Origin: Osedax frankpressi
Lineage: Eukaryota > Annelida > Polychaeta > Sabellida > Siboglinidae
Assembly (NCBI GenBank): GCA_964035775.1
Contig: OZ038314.1
Location: 3,167,371 to 3,231,370, forward strand
DNA length: 64,000 bases
Reading direction: 5' to 3'
The translations under genes and the position numbers were made by a program. Positions within the stretch are counted from its first letter, which is position 1. Every line of letters begins with the position of its first letter. The notes beneath the pieces are model-generated. The model saw only the letters and a list, made by a program, of their open reading frames with translations, was not told the DNA's origin and ran no database searches. Positions 1-12,140 of the stretch are shown here, piece after piece.

Positions 1-2602
1 TTTAAGTTATAGTTATTTAAGTTATAGTTATTTAAGTTATAGTTATTTAAGTTATAGTTATTTAAGTTATAGTTATTTAAGTTATAGTTATTTAAGTTAT
101 AGTTATTTAAGTTATAGTTATTTAAGTTATAGTTATTTAAGTTATAGTTATTTAATTAATAGTTATTTAAGTTATAGTTATTTAAGTTATAGTTATTTAA
201 GTTATAGTTATTTAAGTTATAGTTATTTAAGTTATAGTTATTTAATTTATAGTTATTTAATTTATAGTTATTTAAGTTATAGTTATTTAAGTTATAGTTA
301 TTTAAGTTATAGTTATTTAAGTTATAGTTATTTAATTAATAGTAATTTAAGTTATAGTAATTTAAGTTTAGTTATTTAATTTATAGTTATTTAAGTTATA
401 GTTAATTAAGTTATCGTTAGTTAAGTTATAGTTATTTAAGTTATAGTTATTAAATTATAGTTATTTAAGTTAGAGTTATTTAATTTATAGTTTTTTCATT
501 TATGGTTATTATATTATAGTTATATAAATTATAGTTATTTAAGTTATAGTTATTTAAGTTATAGTTATTTAAGTTATAGTTATTTAAGTTATAGTTATTT
601 AAGTTATAGTTATTTAAGTTATAGTTATTTAAGTTATAGTTATTTAATTAATAGTTATTTAAGTTATAGTTATTTAAGTTATAGTTATTTAAGTTATAGT
701 TATTTAAGTTATAGTTATTTAAGTTATAGTTATTTAAGTTATAGTTATTTAAGTTATAGTTATTTAAGTTATAGTTATTTAAGTTATAGTTATTTAAGTT
801 ATAGTTATTTAATTAATAGTTTTTTCATTTATGGTTATTATATTATAGTTATATAAATTATAGTTATTTAAGTTATAGTTATTTAAGTTATAGTTATTTA
901 AGTTATAGTTATTTAAGTTATAGTTATTTAAGTTATAGTTATTTAAGTTATAGTTATTTAATTAATAGTTATTTAAGTTATAGTTATTTAAGTTATAGTT
1001 ATTTAAGTTATAGTTATTTAAGTTATAGTTATTTAAGTTATAGTTATTTAATTTATAGTTATTTAATTTATAGTTATTTAAGTTATAGTTATTTAAATTA
1101 TAGTTATTTAAGTTATAGTTATTTAATTAATAGTTATTTAAGTTATAGTTATTTAAGTTATAGTTATATAAGTTATAGTTATTTAAGTTATAGTTATTTA
1201 AGTTATAGTTATTTAATTTATAGTTATTTAATTTATAGTTATTTAAGTTATAGTTATTTAAGTTATAGTTATTTAAGTTATAGTTATTTAAGTTATAGTT
1301 ATTTAAGTTATAGTTATTTAAGTTATAGTTATTTAAGTTATAGTTATTTAAGTTATAGTTATTTAAGTTATAGTTATTTAATTTATAGTTATTTAATTTA
1401 TAGTTATTTAAGTTATAGTTATTTAAGTTATAGTTATTTAAGTTATAGTTATTTAAGTTATAGTTATTTAAGTTATAGTTATTTAATTTATAGTTATTTA
1501 ATTTATAGTTATTTAAGTTATAGTTATTTAAGTTATAGTTATTTAAGTTATAGTTATTTAATTAATAGTAATTTAAGTTATAGTAATTTAAGTTTAGTTA
1601 TTTAATTTATAGTTATTTAAGTTATAGTTAATTAAGTTATCGTTAGTTAAGTTATAGTTATTTAAGTTATAGTTATTAAATTATAGTTATTTAAGTTATA
1701 GTTATTTAATTTATAGTTTTTTCATTTATGGTTATTTAAGTTATAGTTATTTAAGTTATAGTTATTTAAGTTATAGTTATTTAAGTTATAGTTATTTAAA
1801 TTATAGTTATTTAAGTTATAGTTATTTAATTAATAGTTATTTAAGTTATAGTTATTTAAGTTATAGTTATTTAATTTATAGTTATTTAAGTTATAGTTAT
1901 TTAAGTTATAGTTATTTAAGTTATAGTTATTTAAGTTATAGTTATTTAAGTTATAGTTATTTAAGTTATAGTTATTTAATTAATAGTTATTTAAGTTATA
2001 GTTATTTAAGTTATAGTTATTTAAGTTATAGTTATTTAAGTTATAGTTATTTAAGTTATAGTTATTTAAGTTATAGTTATTTAAGTTATAGTTATTTAAG
2101 TTATAGTTATTTAAGTTATAGTTATTTAAGTTATAGTTATTTAAGTTATAATTATTTAAATTATAGTTATCTAAGTTATAGTTAATTAAGTTATCGTTAT
2201 TTAAGTTATAGTTATCTAAGTTATAGTTATTTAAATTTTAGTTATTTAATTAATAGTAATTTAAGTTATAGTAATTTAAGTTTAGTTATTTAATTTATAG
2301 TTATTTAAGTTATAGTTAATTAAGTTATCGTTAGTTAAGTTATAGTTATTTAAGTTATAGTTATTAAATTATAGTTATTTAAGTTATAGTTATTTAATTT
2401 ATAGTTTTTTCATTTATTGTTATTTAAGTTATAGTTATTTAAGTTATAGTTATTTAAGTTATAGTTATTTAAGTTATAGTTATTTAATTAATAGTTATTT
2501 AAGTTATAGTTATTTAATTAATAGTTATTTAAGTTATAGTTATTTAAGTTATAGTTATTTAAGTTATAGTTATTTAAGTTATAGTTATTTAAGTTATAGT
2601 TA
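1..2602. repeat. 2.6 kb higher-order repeat, copy 1 (left end cut)
   Basis: This is the first of about 2.4 copies of a large HOR. It holds four six-T monomers (at 491, 820, 1717, 2405). The two at 491 and 820 are type A and the other two type B. It shares with copy 2 a private GTTAGAG change at 469, matched at 3071 (offset 2,602), and a later CATTTATTG form at 2405. Offsets fall from 2,602 to 2,558 across the copy, so the copies differ by a few whole monomers gained or lost. The copy begins before the window. Confidence 0.85.
2148..2241. repeat. D module, 94-bp short form
   Basis: A group of diverged monomers that recurs elsewhere as a 124-bp set. It contains ATAATTATTTAAATTATAG, then TTATCTAAGTTATAG twice around TTAATTAAGTTATCG, and ends with TTATTTAAATTTTAG. 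The final two monomers of the full module (TTATATAAGTTATAG and TTATTGAATTTATAG) are absent, and the array goes straight into a TTTAATTAATAG cassette. It is therefore 30 bp, or two monomers, short. Confidence 0.85.
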
Positions 2603-5160
2603 TTTAATTTATAGTTATTTAAGTTATAGTTATTTAAGTTATAGTTATTTAAGTTATAGTTATTTAAGTTATAGTTATTTAAGTTATAGTTATTTAAGTT
2701 ATAGTTATTTAAGTTATAGTTATTTAAGTTATAGTTATTTAAGTTATAGTTATTTAATTAATAGTTATTTAAGTTATAGTTATTTAAGTTATAGTTATTT
2801 AAGTTATAGTTATTTAAGTTATAGTTATTTAAGTTATAGTTATTTAATTTATAGTTATTTAATTTATAGTTATTTAAGTTATAGTTATTTAAGTTATAGT
2901 TATTTAAGTTATAGTTATTTAAGTTATAGTTATTTAATTAATAGTAATTTAAGTTATAGTAATTTAAGTTTAGTTATTTAATTTATAGTTATTTAAGTTA
3001 TAGTTAATTAAGTTATCGTTAGTTAAGTTATAGTTATTTAAGTTATAGTTATTAAATTATAGTTATTTAAGTTAGAGTTATTTAATTTATAGTTTTTTCA
3101 TTTATGGTTATTATATTATAGTTATATAAATTATAGTTATTTAAGTTATAGTTATTTAAGTTATAGTTATTTAAGTTATAGTTATTTAAGTTATAGTTAT
3201 TTAAGTTATAGTTATTTAAGTTATAGTTATTTAATTAATAGTTATTTAAGTTATAGTTATTTAAGTTATAGTTATTTAAGTTATAGTTATTTAAGTTATA
3301 GTTATTTAAGTTATAGTTATTTAAGTTATAGTTATTTAAGTTATAGTTATTTAAGTTATAGTTATTTAAGTTATAGTTATTTAATTAATAGTTTTTTCAT
3401 TTATGGTTATTATATTATAGTTATATAAATTATAGTTATTTAAGTTATAGTTATTTAAGTTATAGTTATTTAAGTTATAGTTATTTAAGTTATAGTTATT
3501 TAAGTTATAGTTATTTAAGTTATAGTTATTTAATTAATAGTTATTTAAGTTATAGTTATTTAAGTTATAGTTATTTAAGTTATAGTTATTTAAGTTATAG
3601 TTATTTAAGTTATAGTTATTTAATTTATAGTTATTTAATTTATAGTTATTTAAGTTATAGTTATTTAAATTATAGTTATTTAAGTTATAGTTATTTAATT
3701 AATAGTTATTTAAGTTATAGTTATTTAAGTTATAGTTATATAAGTTATAGTTATTTAAGTTATAGTTATTTAAGTTATAGTTATTTAATTTATAGTTATT
3801 TAATTTATAGTTATTTAAGTTATAGTTATTTAAGTTATAGTTATTTAAGTTATAGTTATTTAAGTTATAGTTATTTAAGTTATAGTTATTTAAGTTATAG
3901 TTATTTAAGTTATAGTTATTTAAGTTATAGTTATTTAAGTTATAGTTATTTAATTTATAGTTATTTAATTTATAGTTATTTAAGTTATAGTTATTTAAGT
4001 TATAGTTATTTAAGTTATAGTTATTTAAGTTATAGTTATTTAAGTTATAGTTATTTAATTTATAGTTATTTAATTTATAGTTATTTAAGTTATAGTTATT
4101 TAAGTTATAGTTATTTAAGTTATAGTTATTTAATTAATAGTAATTTAAGTTATAGTAATTTAAGTTTAGTTATTTAATTTATAGTTATTTAAGTTATAGT
4201 TAATTAAGTTATCGTTAGTTAAGTTATAGTTATTTAAGTTATAGTTATTAAATTATAGTTATTTAAGTTATAGTTATTTAATTTATAGTTTTTTCATTTA
4301 TGGTTATTTAAGTTATAGTTATTTAAGTTATAGTTATTTAAGTTATAGTTATTTAAGTTATAGTTATTTAAGTTATAGTTATTTAAGTTATAGTTATTTA
4401 ATTAATAGTTATTTAAGTTATAGTTATTTAAGTTATAGTTATTTAATTTATAGTTATTTAAGTTATAGTTATTTAAGTTATAGTTATTTAAGTTATAGTT
4501 ATTTAAGTTATAGTTATTTAAGTTATAGTTATTTAAGTTATAGTTATTTAATTAATAGTTATTTAAGTTATAGTTATTTAAGTTATAGTTATTTAAGTTA
4601 TAGTTATTTAAGTTATAGTTATTTAAGTTATAGTTATTTAAGTTATAGTTATTTAAGTTATAGTTATTTAAGTTATAGTTATTTAAGTTATAGTTATTTA
4701 AGTTATAGTTATTTAAGTTATAGTTATTTAAGTTATAATTATTTAAATTATAGTTATCTAAGTTATAGTTAATTAAGTTATCGTTATTTAAGTTATAGTT
4801 ATCTAAGTTATAGTTATTTAAATTTTAGTTATATAAGTTATAGTTATTGAATTTATAGTTATTTAATTTATAGTTATTTAAGTTATCGTTAGTTAAGTTA
4901 TAGTTATTTAAGTTATAGTTATTAAATTATAGTTATTTAAGTTATAGTTATTTAATTTATAGTTTTTTCATTTATTGTTATTTAAGTTATAGTTATTTAA
5001 GTTATAGTTATTTAAGTTATAGTTATTTAAGTTATAGTTATTTAATTAATAGTTATTTAAGTTATAGTTATTTAATTAATAGTTATTTAAGTTATAGTTA
5101 TTTAAGTTATAGTTATTTAAGTTATAGTTATTTAAGTTATAGTTATTTAAGTTATAGTTA
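2603..5160. repeat. 2.56 kb higher-order repeat, copy 2
   Basis: This complete copy matches the preceding block and the following one monomer by monomer. Six-T monomers lie at 3093, 3392, 4289 and 4963, at offsets 2,602, 2,572, 2,572 and 2,558 from copy 1. It carries the same GTTAGAG private change (3071, with partners at 469 and 5629). It has a complete 124-bp D module at 4735-4858 where copy 1 has only 94 bp of it, and it lacks the cassette start that follows that module in copy 1. Confidence 0.85.
4735..4858. repeat. D module, complete, with TATCTAAG variants
   Basis: A 124-bp cluster of diverged monomers running from ATAATTATTTAAATTATAG to TTATTGAATTTATAG. It shares the two TTATCTAAGTTATAG monomers with the short form at 2148 but not with the seven later full-length modules, which have TATATAAG or plain TATTTAAG there. 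The two left-hand modules are therefore a separate lineage of the same element. Confidence 0.88.
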
Positions 5161-6160
5161 TTTAATTTATAGTTATTTAAGTTATAGTTATTTAAGTTAT
5201 AGTTATTTAAGTTATAGTTATTTAAGTTATAGTTATTTAAGTTATAGTTATTTAAGTTATAGTTATTTAAGTTATAGTTATTTAAGTTATAGTTATTTAA
5301 GTTATAGTTATTTAATTAATAGTTATTTAAGTTATAGTTATTTAAGTTATAGTTATTTAAGTTATAGTTATTTAAGTTATAGTTATTTAAGTTATAGTTA
5401 TTTAATTTATAGTTATTTAATTTATAGTTATTTAAGTTATAGTTATTTAAGTTATAGTTATTTAAGTTATAGTTATTTAAGTTATAGTTATTTAATTAAT
5501 AGTAATTTAAGTTATAGTAATTTAAGTTTAGTTATTTAATTTATAGTTATTTAAGTTATAGTTAATTAAGTTATCGTTAGTTAAGTTATAGTTATTTAAG
5601 TTATAGTTATTAAATTATAGTTATTTAAGTTAGAGTTATTTAATTTATAGTTTTTTCATTTATGGTTATTATATTATAGTTATATAAATTATAGTTATTT
5701 AAGTTATAGTTATTTAAGTTATAGTTATTTAAGTTATAGTTATTTAAGTTATAGTTATTTAAGTTATAGTTATTTAAGTTATAGTTATTTAATTAATAGT
5801 TATTTAAGTTATAGTTATTTAAGTTATAGTTATTTAAGTTATAGTTATTTAAGTTATAGTTATTTAAGTTATAGTTATTTAAGTTATAGTTATTTAAGTT
5901 ATAGTTATTTAAGTTATAGTTATTTAATTAATAGTTTTTTCATTTATGGTTATTATATTATAGTTATATAAATTATAGTTATTTAAGTTATAGTTATTTA
6001 AGTTATAGTTATTTAAGTTATAGTTATTTAAGTTATAGTTATTTAAGTTATAGTTATTTAAGTTATAGTTATTTAATTAATAGTTATTTAAGTTATAGTT
6101 ATTTAAGTTATAGTTATTTAAGTTATAGTTATTTAAGTTATAGTTATTTAAGTTATAGTT
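5161..6160. repeat. 2.56 kb higher-order repeat, partial copy 3
   Basis: The block repeats the first kilobase of copy 2 at an offset of 2,558 bp, falling to 2,543 bp after one monomer is lost. Shared markers are the GTTAGAG change (5629) and type A six-T monomers at 5651 and 5935. Similarity to copy 2 stops between 6,074 and 6,164, where a TTTAATTAATAG monomer appears out of register. The right part of this block also reads as the beginning of the next, 6.07 kb unit. Confidence 0.8.
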
Positions 6161-6649
6161 ATTTAATTAATAGTTATTTAAGTTATAGTTATTTAAGTTA
6201 TAGTTATTAAATTATAGTTATTTAAGTTATAGTTATTTAATTTATAGTTTTTTCATTTATGGTTATTTAAGTTATAGTTATTTAAGTTATAGTTATTTAA
6301 GTTATAGTTATTTAAGTTATAGTTATTTAAGTTATAGTTATTTAAGTTATAGTTATTTAAGTTATAGTTATTTAATTAATAGTTATTTAAGTTATAGTTA
6401 TTTAAGTTATAGTTATTTAAGTTATAGTTATTTAAGTTATAGTTATTTAAGTTATAGTTATTTAAGTTATAGTTATTTAATTTATAGTTATTTAAGTTAT
6501 AGTTATTTAAGTTTTAGTTATTTAAGTTATAGTTATTTAAGTTATAGTTATTTAAGTTATAGTTATTTAAGTTATAGTTATTTAATTAATAGTTATTTAA
6601 TTAATAGTTATTTAAGTTATAGTTATTTAAGTTATAGTTATTTAAGTTA

Positions 6650-8700
6650 TAGTTATTTAAGTTATAGTTATTTAAGTTATAGTTATTTAATTAATAGTTA
6701 TTTAAGTTATAGTTATTTAAGTTATAGTTATTTAAGTTATAGTTATTTAAGTTATAGTTATTTAAGTTATAGTTATTTAATTAATAGTTATTTAAGTTAT
6801 AGTTATTTAAGTTATAGTTATATAAGTTATAGTTATTTAAGTTATAGTTATTTAAGTTATAGTTATTTAATTTATAGTTATTTAATTTATAGTTATTTAA
6901 GTTATAGTTATTTAAGTTATAGTTATTTAAGTTATAGTTATTTAAGTTATAGTTATTTAAGTTATAGTTATTTAAGTTATAGTTATTTAATTTATAGTTA
7001 TTTAATTTATAGTTATTTAAGTTATAGTTATTTAAGTTATAGTTATTTAAGTTATAGTTATTTAAGTTATAGTTATTTAATTAATAGTAATTTAAGTTAT
7101 AGTAATTTAAGTTTAGTTATTTAATTTATAGTTATTTAAGTTATAGTTAATTAAGTTATCGTTAGTTAAGTTATAGTTATTTAAGTTATAGTTATTAAAT
7201 TATAGTTATTTAAGTTATAGTTATTTAATTTATAGTTTTTTCATTTATGGTTATTTAAGTTATAGTTATTTAATTTATAGTTTTTTCATTTATGGTTATT
7301 TAAGTTATAGTTATTTAAGTTATAGTTATTTAAGTTATAGTTATTTAAGTTATAGTTATTTAATTTATAGTTTTTTCATTTATGGTTATTTAAGTTATAG
7401 TTATTTAAGTTATAGTTATTTAAGTTATAGTTATTTAAGTTATAGTTATTTAAGTTATAGTTATTTAAGTTATAGTTATTTAAGTTATAGTTATTTAATT
7501 AATAGTTATTTAAGTTATAGTTATTTAAGTTATAGTTATTTAAGTTATAGTTATTTAAGTTATAGTTATTTAAGTTATAGTTATTTAATTAATAGTTATT
7601 TAAGTTATAGTTATTTAAGTTATAGTTATTTAAGTTATAGTTATTTAAGTTATAGTTATTTAAGTTATAGTTATTTAAGTTATAGTTATTTAAGTTATAG
7701 TTATTTAAGTTATAGTTATTTAAGTTATAGTTATTTAAGTTATAGTTATTTAAGTTATAGTTATTTAAGTTATAGTTATTTAAGTTATAGTTATTTAAGT
7801 TATAGTTATTTAATTAATAGTTATTTAAGTTATAGTTATTTAAGTTATAGTTATTTAATTTATAGTTATTTAAGTTATAGTTATTTAAGTTATAGTTATT
7901 TAAGTTATAGTTATTTAAGTTATAGTTATTTAAGTTATAGTTTTTTAAGTTATAGTTATTTAATTAATAGTTATTTAAGTTATAGTTATTTAAGTTATAG
8001 TTATTTAAGTTATAGTTATTTAAGTTATAGTTATTTAAGTTATAGTTATTTAATTAATAGTTATTTAAGTTATAGTTATTTAAGTTATAGTTATTTAATT
8101 AATAGTTATTTAAGTTATAGTTATTTAAGTTATAGTTATTTAAGTTATAGTTATTTAAGTTATAGTTATTTAAGTTATAGTTATTTAAGTTATAGTTATT
8201 TAATTTATAGTTATTTAATTTATAGTTATTTAAGTTATAGGTATTTAAGTTTTAGTTATTTAAGTTATAGTTATTTAATTAATAGTTATTTAAGTTATAG
8301 TTATTTAAGTTATAGTTATATAAGTTATAGTTATTTAAGTTATAGTTATTTAAGTTATAGTTATTTAATTTATAGTTATTTAATTTATAGTTATTTAAGT
8401 TATAGTTATTTAAGTTATAGTTATTTAAGTTATAGTTATTTAAGTTATAGTAATTTAAGTTTAGTTATTTAATTTATAGTTATTTAAGTTATAGTTAATT
8501 AAGTTATCGTTAGTTAAGTTATAGTTATTTAAGTTATAGTTATTAAATTATAGTTATTTAAGTTATAGTTATTTAATTTATAGTTTTTTTATTTATGGTT
8601 ATTTAAGTTATAGTTATTTAAGTTATAGTTATTTAAGTTATAGTTATTTAAGTTATAGTTATTTAAGTTATAGTTATTTAAGTTATAGTTATTTAAGTTA
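6650..8700. repeat. 2.0 kb sub-block, copy I, inside the 6.07 kb unit
   Basis: The block is repeated about 2,021 bp downstream. Paired markers are the TTATATAAG monomer (6,821 and 8,842), a GTATTTAAG change (8,241 and 10,321) and a T-only six-T monomer, TTTTTTTATTTATGG (8,584 and 10,664). The offset rises from 2,021 to 2,080 bp, four added monomers. Between the shared ends this copy has three six-T monomers close together where copy II has a type A cassette. One private difference follows the GTATTTAAG mark: TTTTAG here, TTATAG in the other copies. Confidence 0.8.
7236..7385. repeat. Three six-T monomers within 150 bp
   Basis: TTTTTTCATTTATGG occurs at 7236, 7281 and 7371, separated by three and six monomers. 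Elsewhere this monomer is normally hundreds of bases from the next. Each one here is preceded by TTATTTAATTTATAG and followed by plain monomers (type B). The spacing in whole monomers suggests local slippage or unequal exchange that copied the end of a cassette twice. Confidence 0.93.
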
Positions 8701-10800
8701 TAGTTATTTAATTTATAGTTATTTAATTTATAGTTATTTAATTTATAGTTATTTAAGTTATAGTTATTTAAGTTATAGTTATTTAAGTTATAGTTATTTA
8801 ATTAATAGTTATTTAAGTTATAGTTATTTAAGTTATAGTTATATAAGTTATAGTTATTTAAGTTATAGTTATTTAAGTTATAGTTATTTAATTTATAGTT
8901 ATTTAATTTATAGTTATTTAAGTTATAGTTATTTAAGTTATAGTTATTTAAGTTATAGTTATTTAAGTTATAGTTATTTAAGTTATAGTTATTTAAGTTA
9001 TAGTTATTTAATTTATAGTTATTTAATTTATAGTTATTTAAGTTATAGTTATTTAAGTTATAGTTATTTAAGTTATAGTTATTTAAGTTATAGTTATTTA
9101 ATTAATAGTAATTTAAGTTATAGTAATTTAAGTTTAGTTATTTAATTTATAGTTATTTAAGTTATAGTTAATTAAGTTATCGTTAGTTAAGTTATAGTTA
9201 TTTAAGTTATAGTTATTAAATTATAGTTATTTAAGTTATAGTTATTTAATTTATAGTTTTTTCATTTATGGTTATTATATTATAGTTATATAAATTATAG
9301 TTATTTAAGTTATAGTTATTTAAGTTATAGTTATTTAAGTTATAGTTATTTAAGTTATAGTTATTTAAGTTATAGTTATTTAATTTATAGTTTTTTCATT
9401 TATGGTTATTTAAGTTATAGTTATTTAAGTTATAGTTATTTAAGTTATAGTTATTTAAGTTATAGTTATTTAAGTTATAGTTATTTAAGTTATAGTTATT
9501 TAAGTTATAGTTATTTAATTAATAGTTATTTAAGTTATAGTTATTTAAGTTATAGTTATTTAAGTTATAGTTATTTAAGTTATAGTTATTTAATTAATAG
9601 TTATTTAATTTATAGTTATTTAAGTTATAGTTATTTAAGTTATAGTTATTTAAGTTATAGTTATTTAAGTTATAGTTATTTAAGTTATAGTTATTTAAGT
9701 TATAGTTATTTAAGTTATAGTTATTTAAGTTATAGTTATTTAAGTTATAGTTATTTAAGTTATAGTTATTTAAGTTATAGTTATTTAAGTTATAGTTATT
9801 TAAGTTATAGTTATTTAAGTTATAGTTATTTAAGTTATAGTTATTTAAGTTATAGTTATTTAATTAATAGTTATTTAAGTTATAGTTATTTAAGTTATAG
9901 TTATTTAATTTATAGTTATTTAAGTTATAGTTATTTAAGTTATAGTTATTTAAGTTAGAGTTATTTAAGTTATAGTTATTTAAGTTATAGTTATTTAAGT
10001 TATAGTTATTTAATTAATAGTTATTTAAGTTATAGTTATTTAAGTTATAGTTATTTAAGTTATAGTTATTTAAGTTATAGTTATTTAAGTTATAGTTATT
10101 TAAGTTATAGTTATTTAAGTTATAGTTATTTAATTAATAGTTATTTAAGTTATAGTTATTTAAGTTATAGTTATTTAATTAATAGTTATTTAAGTTATAG
10201 TTATTTAAGTTATAGTTATTTAAGTTATAGTTATTTAAGTTATAGTTATTTAAGTTATAGTTATTTAAGTTATAGTTATTTAATTTATAGTTATTTAATT
10301 TATAGTTATTTAAGTTATAGGTATTTAAGTTATAGTTATTTAAGTTATAGTTATTTAATTAATAGTTATTTAAGTTATAGTTATTTAAGTTATAGTTATA
10401 TAAGTTATAGTTATTTAAGTTATAGTTATTTAAGTTATAGTTATTTAATTTATAGTTATTTAATTTATAGTTATTTAAGTTATAGTTATTTAAGTTATAG
10501 TTATTTAAGTTATAGTTATTTAAGTTATAGTAATTTAAGTTTAGTTATTTAATTTAGAGTTATTTAAGTTATAGTTAATTAAGTTATCGTTAGTTAAGTT
10601 ATAGTTATTTAAGTTATAGTTATTAAATTATAGTTATTTAAGTTATAGTTATTTAATTTATAGTTTTTTTATTTATGGTTATTTAAGTTATAGTTATTTA
10701 AGTTATAGTTATTTAAGTTATAGTTATTTAAGTTATAGTTATTTAAGTTATAGTTATTTAATTAATAGTTATTTAAGTTATAGTTATTTAAGTTATAGTT
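8701..10800. repeat. 2.0 kb sub-block, copy II, inside the 6.07 kb unit
   Basis: This is the downstream partner of the 6.65-8.70 kb block. It contains a type A six-T monomer at 9257, a B at 9391 and the C-less form at 10664. The same content appears a third time at about 13.77-15.2 kb (offset 4,510), with GTTAGAG (near 9,955 and 14,465) and GTATTTAAG (10,321 and 14,831) at fixed spacing. A TTTAGAG change near 10,555 is private to this copy. Confidence 0.8.
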
Positions 10801-12140
10801 ATTTAAGTTATAGTTATTTAAGTTATAGTTATTTAAGTTATAGTTATTTAATTAATAGTTATTTAAGTTATAGTTATTTAAGTTATAGTTATTTAAGTTA
10901 TAGTTATTTAAGTTATAGTTATTTAAGTTATAGTTATTTAAGTTATAGTTATTTAATTTATAGTTATTTAAGTTATAGTTATTTAAGTTATAGTTATTTA
11001 AGTTATAGTTAATTAAGTTATCGTTAGTTAAGTTATAGTTATTTAAGTTATAGTTATTAAATTATAGTTATTTAAGTTATAGTTATTCAATTTATAGTTT
11101 TTTCATTTATGGTTATTATATTATAGTTATATAAATTATAGTTATTTAAGTTATAGTTATTAAAGTTATAGTTATTTAAGTTATAGTTATTTAAGTTATA
11201 GTTATTTAAGTTATAGTTATTTAAGTTATAGTTATTTAATTAATAGTTATTTAAGTTATAGTTATTTAAGTTATAGTTATTTAAGTTATAGTTATTTAAG
11301 TTATAGTTATTTAAGTTATAGTCATTTAATTAATAGTTATTTAAGTTATAGTTATTTAAGTTATAGTTATTAAATTATAGTTATTTAAGTTATAGTTATT
11401 TAATTTATATTTTTTTCATTTATTGTTATTTAAGTTATAGTTATTTAAGTTATAGTTATTTAAGTTATAGTTATTTAAGTTATAGTTATTTAATTAATAG
11501 TTATTTAAGTTATAGTTATTTAAGTTATAGTTATTTAAGTTATAGTTATTTAAGTTATAGTTATTTAATTAATAGTTATTTAAGTTATAGTTATTTAAGT
11601 TATAGTTATTTAAGTTATAGTTATTTAAGTTATAGTTATTTAAGTTATAGTTATTTAATTTATAGTTATTTAATTTATAGTTATTTAAGTTATAGTTATT
11701 TAAGTTATAGTTATTTAAGTTATAGTTATTTAATTAATAGTTATTTAAGTTATAGTTATTTAAGTTATAGTTATATAAGTTATAGTTATTTAAGTTATAG
11801 TTATTTAAGTTATAGTTATTTAATTTAAGTTATAGTTATTTAAGTTATAGTTATTTAAGTTATAGTTATTTAAGTTATAGTTATTTAATTTATAGTTATT
11901 TAAGTTATAGTTATTTAAGTTATAGTTATTTAAGTTATGGTTATTTAAGTTATAGTTATTTAAGTTATAGTTATTTAATTAATAGTTATTTAAGTTATAG
12001 TTATTTAAGTTATAGTTATTTAAGTTATAGTTATTTAAGTTATAGTTATTTAAGTTATAGTTATTTAAGTTATAGTTATTTAAGTTATAGTTATTTAAGT
12101 TATAGTTATTTAATTAATAGTTATTTAATTTATAGTTATT

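Larger units (their letters stand above)
6074..12140. repeat. 6,067-bp duplication unit, copy 1
   Basis: Sequence from 6,074 reappears from 12,141, exactly 6,067 bp later, which is also the length of this block. Copy 1 and copy 2 are therefore adjacent head to tail. Markers at offset 6,067 are a pair of neighbouring TTTAATTAATAG monomers (near 6,581 and 12,648), a GTTTTAG change (6,511 and 12,578), and six-T monomers (6,248 and 12,315). Its right part (about 9.05-12.14 kb) matches copy 2 at offset 4,510. Internally it contains two versions of a block of about 2.02-2.08 kb. Confidence 0.88.

Noticed and set aside
491-505. T-tract of TTTTTTCATTTATGG as a terminator or integration scar
   Set aside because: It aligns to the consensus monomer with four substitutions (positions 3, 7, 9 and 14) and no length change, so it is a diverged monomer.
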